DNA of 64,000 nt from Aphelocoma coerulescens (lineage: Eukaryota > Chordata > Aves > Passeriformes > Corvidae), in assembly GCF_041296385.1 (NCBI RefSeq), contig NC_091019.1, positions 9,819,264 to 9,883,263 of the forward strand. The letters are read 5' to 3'. This document shows, in pieces, positions 11,690-23,800 of this stretch. The stretch's first letter is position 1. Every line of letters begins with the position of its first letter. The position numbers and the translations under genes are program-made. The notes under the pieces are model-generated. The model searched no databases. It worked only from the letters and a program-made list of their open reading frames with translations, and had not been told where the DNA came from.

Positions 11690-14600
11690 TCTTTTCATAA
11701 AACCTTTTTCCAAATTAAGATAACAATGCACTGTATCTTGAAAATTCTCCAACACCCAACATACTGTCACTGCTGTTCACTTTTGTCGAACTGAAATTAA
11801 TCGCATGGTTAGAAACATCCTTTCTGTAAACCATTCCCTTAGACCCTACCCATTTTAAAGCCCATGCTGTTCAGGGGGCTGCAATACACTCATTTGTGTG
11901 TGTTCCTCCTCCCTTGATCAGGTACGTAGGAAACACATGGACACTGTAAATATGTGCATTTGATCATCAGTACAACACTTGAGTGGGTACTGCTCCGATC
12001 CAATCACGCTTCTAAAGATGAACACTGACTTGAGCAAAAATAACCTAAAACAAAACTATGTCACCCCCGCATAAGGCTTCATCATTATTTACAAGAGAAC
12101 CCCTCTGGAGAAAGAGCCTTTCTTTTATTTGTGTTTTTTTTTTTTTTCATTTTTGGTATTTGTAATGGTAATAGAGAAGAGGAAAAAAAGCTGTGGGAAT
12201 GTGATCAGCCCATCCGAAGGGCAATGTCTTTTTACTCATCAGGCTATATTTAGAACCTTCACTTGCTAAAAACACTGTCACCTAAAATGAATGTACAGAA
12301 GAGGCTTTGCATTATACACATGGCCTGAAGCATTTATACTGTAACATCACAGCAACTAAAGTGAAAGTGTGATTTTGCAGTCTAATATTAGCTAATTCGT
12401 ACCAGTTTCATACAAATTTTAGCATTTAGCATTCATTTGCTCTTTTGCTAAGGAGCTCCTCCTCCATTTCGTTCTTAAATAATGTGCCTGTTCTTGCCCA
12501 AAGGAATATCTCTGCTAAAACACCATGCTCTTTTGCAGTCAGAAGGATACTAATTTCAAGATATCAACAAATCAACAATTCAACAAATCAAGAATTTCTA
12601 CAATAAAAACAGTGCTCAGACATAGGAACACTGGGCTTTTTCTTTAAGTTGTTGTTTGGGGATTTTTTCCTACAGCAGAAAGTTCAAACCAAAGAAGAAA
12701 AAAAGAATTATTTTTCACCTTCATACATCACACTCACATGAACACATATAGCAGACTTTAGCTGCATGTGCAGGATTCTCTCCCCTGTCCAGAATCATCT
12801 CTTTTCCTTCTTGAATCCCCTGGATACCTTTCTGCACATCCAAAATTCATTCCGATATGAACGAATGAAATTGTATTAGTCACATGTAACTCTCTGTTAT
12901 TAATAATTTGGTAAGTTGTATCCTCTAATCATAAAGGAAAATAAAACTTGAAATAATTGTTGTATCCACAGTTTTGTCCCTATGTCTCAACATCCTGAGT
13001 GCTTGGACAGCATGATGCACATTTCGATTGCTGAAGGCCTTTGAGAGGCCATAAAACAAAAATAGAAAAGTCTGTAATGTATTTTAATTTGGAACAAAAA
13101 ATACTTTACATGGATAAAGACATTGCTAGAAAAACAAGCTCATAGAAACAGGGAAATTACCTCCCCAAATGACAGTTTAAATTCACAGTGTGGTTTCCAC
13201 TTTTTTCTACAGGTAGCCATCTTACTAGGATGGAGGGTCTATGGATTTTCTTTGGGATCAAAGAGACTTGACCTGTACTGTTGCTTCAGTTGATGAGGAC
13301 AGAATTATTCAATGTAACCATGTTTATTTTTTGCCAATTGATGTGTTTTTAGGCCTGAGAATCTAACCCTTGTAGAAAACAAAACTTATGAACTACTGAG
13401 CTCATTGACTACTTGAAAACATTGCATTTGTCCTGATCTTTGTGCCAAAAACCTTAAGTCCTTATATTCTGGAGGCACTGTTTATGCAATATTTCACTTC
13501 CAAACTGAAATAATTCACTCAAGATACTGCTCTTGAAGAAAAAATTATATCATTTGTACTCAGTTCTGTATGTGTTTGAAACCACATGGAACAAACCCAA
13601 GAGTTCCACTAGGCCATAATCCTATTCCTGATAATATTAGTGGCCAGTATATGAAATCCTAGCATTTCCTCATGCTCTAAAACTTTTTTCCTACAGTGAC
13701 TGCATAAATTTACTTTAACATATATGTTACTGCTTAGGCAAGAAGTAGGGCAGACAACTGAAATAGCAAAATCTGGAGCACATTGAACTAGAAATTGAAG
13801 GATCCCCACACTTTAAGCCCTTTGCAATTGTGACTTGGACTATGGTAGAATTATCCTGGGGATAAGAACTAGTCATTTATGCAAAAGACAGTAAATGCTT
13901 AATGGCAAAAGTTCAATATCCTACAGAAATATCCAAATGAGTGAACTTGACTAAGCTGAAAGGTGGGGACTTCAAGAGGAAGATTGCCTTCAGTTTGTAT
14001 GCCCCTAGGAACAAAGCTCTGTCACTTCCAGTGCCCAGCGGAGCTCTTTGAGATCTAGCTTAGATAAGTCAGCATATTGACTTCATTAAATAAATTAAAT
14101 TACATAAATTAAACCATAACAGTGTCCCAAAATAGCCCTTCTATGTCAGCCACATCAAGTATATTCCAGATTTTCTCCATGTGCTACAATACTTCAGACC
14201 TCAGAATAATGGCCTTTCAGCATGAGTACATCACAGAGAAAGGCACAAGCAAAGACTCTTGTCACCACCTTTTATGTAACCCAAATAGAACTACTTATCT
14301 CTTGTTTACAGTGAAAATGTTTAATGAAAGAGCACAGTTTACAATACACAAATGAAACAGGCAAGGATCAGTAAGAGATTAATTAGTGTTTTATAATAAA
14401 TTCTTTATCTCCAGTATTTAGTACATCTATAGTAGTCACGCATCCCCTTCACCTTTCAAACACAATAGAACACATAAGGGTCAGCTCACTTCTGGGTTGA
14501 GTATTTTCTGTAGCATACATCAGTCATGCCTTGAGCCATGCTGCAAAAACCTGAAAAATTGATTTCTTAGGGATTTCTCTGGTCTGTTGCAATAAGGACT

Positions 14601-15554
14601 CTTCCCCTTTGTTTTAATGAAACCCCCTTACACATGCGCACCATGCAGAGAGCTGAAAGCCTGGATTAGAACAACTATCGCATGACTTCACAGGGAAGTT
14701 ATAAAGCCTTCAACTTGTTCCAGAAAATATTTTTTCTTAGAGCAAACTAAATCAAAATATGAGGCTCTCCAAACTGTCAGGGCTTTTTTTGTCCTAGACT
14801 TGTATATCTGGGTCATATAGTCATGTAACATCCTTGGCTGTGATCACAGCTATTGATTCCAGTGCTGAAAGTGACAGAATAAATGCTATATAATAACAAC
14901 AGTGCATGAAACAGCAAGAAGGGTAGACCAGGTCAGTCTTTAATTGGTAAGCACATGCTTGCTGAGAGCAATGGCAAGAACACTGCCCTAAAAAAATGAA
15001 GACCTTTTTTATGACAAAGAAGTTAACATCGAAAAAAAGTGATCTCCTGACTGAAAAGGATTGTAATTAATAAATATTAATACAATTATTAATAAATGCT
15101 AAGATTATATGTTATGTTAATATTATAATTAAAAATATTTTTCACTTGCATGCACAGCCAAAAAAGTTAGTCTAAATTATTTACTGAAATAGACTATTTA
15201 AACAGCATTAAATCCCTGGGCATCAGATACTGCTGTTCTGCATTTGATTTTTCAATTTTGTTTTTCAGAAAGGAAAAAAATTCTTTATTGTTCCATGATG
15301 TAGGAACCTAGAGTGCTGAGAATATTTCTCTGCCTGTTTTTACCCCCTTGAACAACGCTGTTTTGACCTCCAACCTTGGAAAAAATTACCAACAATCAGA
15401 CAAGAACTAGAAAATACAATGGTCTGAATTAGGTGATAGACTACTACGTAAGATTGTCACAGGGTGAAAAATTTAGAGGTTTTGGGCTTCTCTTTGTAGT
15501 AAATAGATAAGAGCAAAAAATATCAAAAAGGAGGATTGTTGTTGTTCTCCAAAC
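11690..15554. other. Unique AT-rich DNA, no gene seen
   Basis: Contains a T14 run (12134-12147), a 16-bp tandem duplication (listed separately) and a very AT-rich patch at 15060-15140 built from AATTAATAAAT-like words. The open frames are short and unlike known proteins. Confidence 0.6.
12565..12596. repeat. 16-bp tandem duplication
   Basis: CAACAAATCAACAATT (12565-12580) is immediately followed by CAACAAATCAAGAATT (12581-12596). One base differs, so this is a simple slippage duplication. Confidence 0.9.
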
Positions 15555-15583
15555 CTTCTTCTTCTTCTTCTTCTTCTTCTTCT
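15555..15583. repeat. (CTT)n microsatellite
   Basis: Nine perfect CTT units plus CT. On the minus strand this is GAA and encodes a run of glutamates in a short open frame (15523-15705), which is a by-product of the repeat and not evidence of a gene. Confidence 0.97.
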
Positions 15584-16960
15584 ACTACTCCATATTCTGC
15601 AGCAAAAGTAATTTGGGATGACTGGACAAAGAATTCCTCAGTTCCTGACTGTGTTACTGAATAATTGGTAGGAAAGTGAAAATAATGTACGTTTTTAGTA
15701 ACCATTGGTTAAATTATCTTTAAAAGGCTGCGTAAATTTTCATAATTTGACTTCTCTCCTGCTTTCTGTGCTCTGTGCTGTACCTGGGTCATGCTAGTGG
15801 CTCTGTTCCTCTGATAAGACTTAATAAACAATTATATGGCAGCATTGAAACTCCAGGAAAAGTCTGGGTTCATTCTTTGAAACTCTTTGCAAGGACTTTT
15901 AAAATATTCTCTCCCATCAGGAGGGATTTGACTTACGGCACGGTTCAGTGTCACATCACAAAAGAGATATTTCACCTGTTTTAGTAATGGTAGAAATGGT
16001 CCTATTTCCAGTTCTCATGTGTTTTGTGCTGGTCTTTCCCCTGGAAGTCCATAGATGCTCTGGTGCTTCCCAAATAGATGTTTGTCTTCTATACATTTGA
16101 GATTTGATTTACTGATTGCTCTGAAAATGAGGACCAAGGATCAAAAGTAGTTTTGGGGGCTAAATAAGATCAAATAATTTGGGGTAATGGCTTTACAAGC
16201 TCAGTGGCCCGTATCACAAAGGCAGTTTTGTGCCAGGGGTACTTGACAGCTGGTGTGCAACTTCCATGTGTTGGATGATAGCAGTGGGGCTGAGAATAAC
16301 TAATTTCTGGATTACAATAATCTGTGATTTTGAGTAAAGATCCAAAGTCCACTAGTAATCAGGAAAGATTTGGGGTTACCATTTATGCAAGCGCTTTCAC
16401 TTCAACTGTCATATACCAGACAGGTGTCGCCAACACTCAAACAAAGTAACTTTGCCAATTACAAAGGCTTTTAATTATGAATAATATATTGAAATAGAAC
16501 TCACTAGTTGTAATATAATGTTGATTTCTTCAGAGCTTTATTATCTAAAATATAATTTGTGGCAAAATTTTAGTATCAAGGGTTGTACAGAATGGACTAG
16601 AGCCAGAACTATTTTGGTTTAGGGCCTATTTTTATTATATAATAAAATAATCACAAGTAAAAATTACAGTGTGACTTTAAAATGTAAGATCAACAAATAT
16701 AATTCATTAAATTCTGTAATTAAACTAGCGATCCTTACAGAAAAGTAGTAGAAAATGAAAGACAAGCAGCAGCTCGGGCACCTGTTAAAATTGGTTTGTT
16801 CAGGACAGTGCTCTCATGTTTCTATTAATTATGCTGCATAAACACAAGCAGCACTGATTAGAGACAATCTGCTGAACACACTGTAACAATGGCACAACGG
16901 CATCTAAATGCTTTATTTTATCTTTATTACCTCAGGGTAATGAATTGTAATGTAAAGAGC

Positions 16961-16982
16961 TGATGAGTAATTAAACTCATCA
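16961..16982. repeat. Short inverted repeat around a TAATTA core
   Basis: TGATGAGT and ACTCATCA are exact reverse complements separated by AATTAA. The centre contains TAATTA, the core recognised by many homeodomain proteins, and the arms resemble half sites of bZIP factors. Only conservation across birds could say whether this matters. Confidence 0.6.
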
Positions 16983-19900
16983 ACTGTGGATTCAGAGATA
17001 TTTTTAGTGTCATATGATGGAAAATCCTCTCAAGAGTAGCAAGGATATAGTTTCACAGCATATATTATATTTCATAACAGGTCCCATGAGGAAGCACTTC
17101 ATACAGTTTCTAAATGATGAAATTAGGAATGAGTACTGTATCGATCTTCATTTTTTATTTCTTCCCTGCACAGGTTCAAAAACATTAGAGAGAACTTCTT
17201 GGTGAGCTAAAGCCATTTTCTGCTTGCTGAGTGCCAACTGGGACACAGTAGCTCTTTTGCCCACAAAAAAACATATACATGTCATCAGATGATGTTATTA
17301 AAATAGCCAAGGTCCATCCTAAACTCTTTTTATTGCTTCAAAGTATTCTTTCTAATTTTCACTTTAAATTCATCCAAGACTAGTTTGTACATCTTTGTTT
17401 ATACATCAGCCTTTAATGAAACAGCAAATCTCCTTCCTTGTTCGGAACTTCTCAAAGCAATCAGACAGTGGTGCAATGACAGGCCCTTGGGGCTTCCAAT
17501 CTGCTGAAATACAAAGTTCGAACTCTTTTAGATTTCACTTAAATGAAATGCTCTGTTGACCCCAGATGGACTTTTCAGTACATACTCCACTGCTACCTAT
17601 CCAACAATACTCCAAGTAAAATCTTCTAGTGCTTTTTACCACAACTAAATTTTAACCACAATTACATTTCATTCATCTCAGATGGAAATGCATGTTCTTA
17701 GGCAATGAAGGATTTTTATAAGGGTTTTTTTTAAGCTAAAGAAGGTTAAAGAGGGCAACTCAACAAGCAATTAATACTCTTCAGTCCTTGTCCTACTGCG
17801 GAACTTGGAGCTTTCAAAGAAAAATCCTTGTGATTAGTTCCCAAAAGCTTGTCTATACACCATCTGTTGTATTTTGTCCAAGTTCTACCAAGAGAATTTC
17901 TTAGAGCATCCAGATCTGATATTCCAGTCTTCTGTTGTATTGACATTGTTTCACATTGGGGCATTACAGATACAGTTTGGTTAAGGGCCCTGAAACAAGT
18001 ATTTATTACAAACTATAAACATAGGAAATGGAAACAGGACACTGTAAGCAGACAATAGGAAATTGTGCAAGGCAGACTGACACCAGGGGCTACAAAATGA
18101 GCTACAGCTACTGCAAATGGTGATTTATCATAATGGCAAACAAAAATCAACAATAACCTGCGTCTTTTGGCACCCTCACAGCATGCTGCAATAATAATTT
18201 AAAAATTACATAGAAACCACTTCCTACTTTCTTAAGCAGGAATGTCAATATATGTTTGTTACTATATCCTGACCCTCCTACTGAATGGGCATTAAGCCCA
18301 GTTACAGCTTCACAAGCGAGCCAGGCTCATTCCTGCCGAGCAGCACTGGCAGACAGAAACTGAGCAACAGCAGAGAGCTGCCACTCAGCCCTGCCCTAGG
18401 AGCTCGGCACCCCTCACATCATGCACACACCTGAGAGTCACTGGAGAGGATGTGGAGCAAGCTGAGCTCTTCTGAGTGACAAGCACATAGCTCAGAGAGG
18501 GAGATTGAGGGGAAAAATCATCAGTCATATGGGAGCTGGCAGCTCTTTTCACTGCTTCTTGAACCTGATCATTGTATACTTCAGCTTCTTTATCCAGCCT
18601 GATGCTGCCTTCATATTGCTTTGGGAACTATTCCTTCTCTCAGTTTTATTCAGCCAAATATCTGCCAGAAGAACTATCAGTGAGAGTTTATGCTCTTTGC
18701 TTTCAATACCTGAAATGAATGATTAATTGTTTCAGACATTATCTACCTCAGGCTTGGAAATCCAGCTAAAGTTCCAAATAGCCTACTAAGCATTCACTTC
18801 TTTCGTATTATGTCTGTGTTCCAGACTGCATCTCAGAGCAAAAATATGATTGCTTGGTGATTCAGCATTTTCATTCCAATCCTTGAACTTTGCAAGAAAC
18901 TCCACTGAACTATACAGTTTTGGTCTATTTCTTGAGTCTTTGTAAGCAGCCAGGGAAAAACAACTTCTGTCTCAGTGGGGTACTCTGGGAGAGTGGGTGA
19001 CATCTCCAGATTAGTGGGCAAGACTAACAAAAGGAACATCTTCCCAATACAAAGAGCTCTGTATTAGTGCTAAACTTCTAAACTGCACCACCATGTACAT
19101 CCATCTTCTAATACAGAATGTACCTTTCTGTACTTTTGTTACACATTTGTCATTACTTCTGCATTAATCTCTCACAGATGTTCTAGGTGTTGTCCTGTTC
19201 CTAACAATATTCCACTTACCTTGCTTCTTTTTTGGTTTGTGGGCTGTTTGGGATTTCTTGTGGGTTTATGTTGGGATGTTTTGTTTTGATTTTTTTGGGT
19301 TGAGGAATTGTCTTATTCCAGTTCATTTTGGAGCTGAATAATGAAATAAAACATAGATCATTCCACAGAAAATTACTAGAAATGTTCTATTGCTGATTGA
19401 TCCTGGCCAATACATTCAGTCTGTGTTTTGAAATCACCTTACCTGGGAACAGGACCAATATTTCATAGTATAACAGCTGAGTTCTTAACTGTGTGAGAAT
19501 AACAGCATTTAAAATCAATGAATGATTTCATTCCTGAGACATTTTTGTGATATCCTATTTAGAGAACTCTCACCAGTGAGATGGTATTTCCACCTGTAAT
19601 AGCCTCACCATGAGAGAAGAATAAAACTTTCTGACACTTCTTGACAGTGGGTCTTTCCTGATCAAAGAACTTTGTCCAGTCAGAAAACACATATTTTTCA
19701 GTTCTTCAAGCAGACAGGACTTCACATCACATCTTTGCATGAGACTGAAACAATAACATGCTTTGTTACACTGCAGTATTGAGAGATTATTAAGACTTAA
19801 AAACAAAAGTATATTTTAGTGCATTTATCAAGAACTATATTGTGATTCTTCCTCTGCTACATATAAGAAAAATGTGCTAAACATGCACATGGGTCACTGC

Positions 19901-20770
19901 ACACAGTAGATGAAGCATGAGAATGGGAGCTGTGTTCCTCTGCATTCTAGTCCTAGCTTTGACAATCATCATCTTGCTTCAGGCACATCACTTGGAACTC
20001 TTTGGTTGCAGCTTCTCTATCTACAAAATAATTAAAAATATTTTACTGTGTAAAGCTCTCACTGTAAATTAAAGGCTAAGGGAACTATTATGTCCGAATT
20101 AAAAGAAGCTGAAAACAATTTTTTAACTGCAGATTCTGAGCCAAACTCAGTCCAGTGGTAATCAAATGTAATCCATATGAAAAACACCAGGAATTCATGA
20201 AAAGCCTCACAGACTGTTTTTTTGACTGCATAAATTGACAGAGCAACACCAGGCCCAAAATGCTCAGCTAATTAAGCAGGTTTGTAGGGAAATAAGTTTA
20301 TAAATTGATGTGCTGGGTAATAGACTTACAGCTGAAATTAACATTTGTGTGTGTTTGTGAGATAAGAGTTCAACATTTCCGACATTTCTTCACAATAGCT
20401 GTGCCTCCCCATTCTGCCACCAGGTTTTTCCCTTCTCTGCCATTTCCCCAGTTTCTCACATATTCACAGACTCCTAATGCCCCCTTTCAAAAGGCAGTGC
20501 TATGCATTCAAAACTGATGGAAAAGTGGAAGAATATTGAGTGCTCAGCTGGTCACATAGGACACTCACTGCACCTCAGAGAAGGCACTACAGAGCACACA
20601 AGCATGAAAGTACTTGCAGACTGCATAAGTCTAGGCTTATATATTCACAGCGCCACTGATTTTTGCTCCATTTTATTTTAGAGAGCTTTCTTCATTCCAG
20701 TTAGCATAAGATCTATTTACCTACTTTGGTTTTTAAAAGGTCACCTTTTCCCTGGGATAGAAATCTGAAG

Positions 20771-20802
20771 TTCCATTTTATTATAAAAGCTTTAAAATGG
20801 AA
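20771..20802. repeat. Inverted repeat, 10-bp arms, 12-nt spacer
   Basis: TTCCATTTTA (20771-20780) pairs exactly with TAAAATGGAA (20793-20802). It may be a chance structure in AT-rich DNA. Confidence 0.7.
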
Positions 20803-23800
20803 AAGTGACACTGTGCTTCTGCTTGAGTTTTACTGCTGCCTATTTTTTACTTAAAAGTACCTGGACAAAAAAAACCCTAGGAATTAATGTACAAATTGTA
20901 TTTTTTATACAATATAAATTACATTTACAGTAAAGGGTAATAAAATCAAGAGGAAGAACAATACAGACCAGATTTCCCTAAAGAATTATAATAACTGAAA
21001 TTCAGGCTTTATCTCTCCTGACACAGCTTAAGTTGAAAAAAATCTGCGCAAGCTATTACATAAATCTGAGAGATAACTGCATGGTAAAAATCTCTAACTG
21101 CAACCCACAACTATCTAAATCGCTATGAAAAACATATGTTTGACATAAAAATAACTGGCATTATGTTACCATGCAATGAAATCTCAGTATAAGTCATAGT
21201 TAATTATACATTCAGGGAAAAAAGTGAATAATTTAACCCACATCTCAGAAAAACTCAAAAGAGCGAAGCAAAAAACATCCATCAATCCATTGTATCTCCA
21301 CAGCATATTTCTACACAACCCTAAAAGGAATAAGCAACAAAAAGTCTTATTCTTTACTAATTGAAGGATACATCAAAACTCTAATTAAAAATGTTCTGAA
21401 CTGAGATGATTACTCAAAGGTGAGATGGTGTGCCCTAATAATAACTTTAAGCCCCAGCTAAGTTGCCACAGTAAGTTCAGGTCTGAGTTTCAGGAGCAGG
21501 GGGGTACAGAAGCAGGAAACTGCCATGTAAATTGTCCAGCCATAATTTGTACTGCAAGTAGGGAAAGCAGACCCTACCCTGACCTGTGCTGTCCTTTCTG
21601 TTCATTTAGATTTCTTAAGCAACTCATTGATTACTGAGATTCTAAGCATCTTAGTAAGTATTCTTTTAAGAGGGGAATTCAGAAATTCATTTGTATATGA
21701 ATACCATAACTATCAAGCCATAGAAATTACTCTCCTTTGAGACACAAGGCAGTAATTTTGTTCATCTATCCACCCTCTGATTAGGGACCATATCTTAATG
21801 GACTCTACACATCTGTGATGCTTTTGGTCAATGGTGAAATGTGATCCTGTCAATGGCTTTTTAGCTATTCCTACAAAGAACTTGGCTTTCCATTTTATAT
21901 AATTTTATTAGCAAGGTTCTCATTATTTATGTGATTATAAGTTAGAAGATTTCATGGTTCTTTTGTTTATATATAGCACAGTGGCTAATTGCTTTTTGTG
22001 GCCTTGAGGAAATGAGGAAAGTCATTTTATTAACTACATTCATGGTACTTTGATCAACTCATGTATAGGAAAGAAAGGCTTTACTTTCAACTCATGTGAA
22101 ATGTCTGGGATATTAAATATTAATTCAGCCTCAACTAAATCACAAATTAAAGTATTGTTTCCAGATTCTGGACACCAGAAGACATAGCCCAGTTCAGAGG
22201 AAAGTGTAGCTCTTTGCTGCACAGGAGATCCAATTTAACATTCCTGATGGTTTCGTCTGGCATAAAAATCTACTATTTGCTTAATGTGATTATAGGATTA
22301 TGGTACTGTATTTTGTATTTGGGAATTTACTTGGCTTTACAGCTTTTAATCTATGACCTAATTGAACAGAAGTCCTTTCCTCTTCCCCAAATTTCACTCA
22401 TACTGTCTGCACCACTCATTCTCTAATGAGAGATGATTCTAAGATGTTCTAAAGTCAGTATTTGTGCTGATTTTACCTACACAGAAGGGTTTGAGATTAT
22501 TTCCTGACCTTTTGTAGCCTGCAGGAATGGCTGGAATACAAATCACATATTACAGGGTTGAATTGTGCTAATAATGACAGGGATTCCCAAGAACACAACA
22601 GAGACCACTGTACCAGGTATGAACATGTTGAGATAAAATAGTGATATGGGACAAAGAACAGCCAAATAGTTTGGTTGTTCCTTTGATGTAAAAAATGTTG
22701 CAAAAAACCTTTTCCTTTCCTCCTTTGTCTTTTCTAACACCAGATATTGTCCCTTATTATTCTCTCGTACCTCTATGCAGTCTAGCTATAATGAATGAAT
22801 CATCATCTGATGATATCTAAACAAGATAACTCCCAATTCTTTTTGCTCATTTGAAATATTTTAGCTTAAGCAATTCAGATTAAAAAGAAGTTTAAAAAAA
22901 TTATCCAGTAAACAAGCAGGGTGAAAAGAGAGTCACCAAAGTGGAAAAAAAACCAAGAATGCTATTAGGAAAAAAATCAAAACAACCAAGATGTGCGGTG
23001 AAAAGATACAATCTAGTTCAGGGAAAAAAATGCAGAGCACTGCATGTAGGTCAGTACCTTCCAGAGTTTATGTGCACCTCTATTCCTTTCAGTGGGTCTT
23101 TTTTACATATTGTTTTCATAATTTTGTTCATAATCACTTTGGAAAGGGAATAAATTAAAACATGGATAAGGTTTTGAAAACCAGAACTATTTTTGCAACT
23201 CTTCCAAAGATAGAAGTAGATTTTGAGATGCCACATAGTCATAAGATCTGCTTACCCTTAATGCAAATACTAAGACCATAGTCACTGTTCCATCTTCTGA
23301 AAATATAGCAATTATTTTTGGTCATCCTGCAATGCCAGCCCAGACAACTTTTAACACATCTGAAGAGATACATATATACACCTTGGCTTGAAAGATTTGA
23401 TCAAAGCTCACTGAAATTAGTAGAAGATTTCCATTTGTTTCAATAGGCTTTGAATGAGGGCAGCAGCATTGCGGTTTTGAATATTATTGCAATGCTGGAT
23501 GGATTTTACTGAGCACTTTAGGACACTACCTACTGCAGGAAGCCAGATTAAGTGGAGATAAACATATGGGTTTAAAAAGACTTGCCCTCAAAGTTTGGCT
23601 TCCTTCATCTTTACTGAGTTTGAATTATCCTATAAATAGCGCAAAGATGAAATGAAGTATAAAACATTGGGCAGCATATAACCCTCTGCAAAGAAAAATG
23701 GAACAGCAATAGAAAAAAGGGAGCATACTAATAAAAACACATAAAGTAACATGTAGTATACAAATCCCTCCTTGAATAAGTTTCTTACACAGCTACTCAA

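Noticed and set aside
15523..15705. Open frame with a run of glutamates
   Set aside because: The run is only the (CTT)n microsatellite read on the minus strand.
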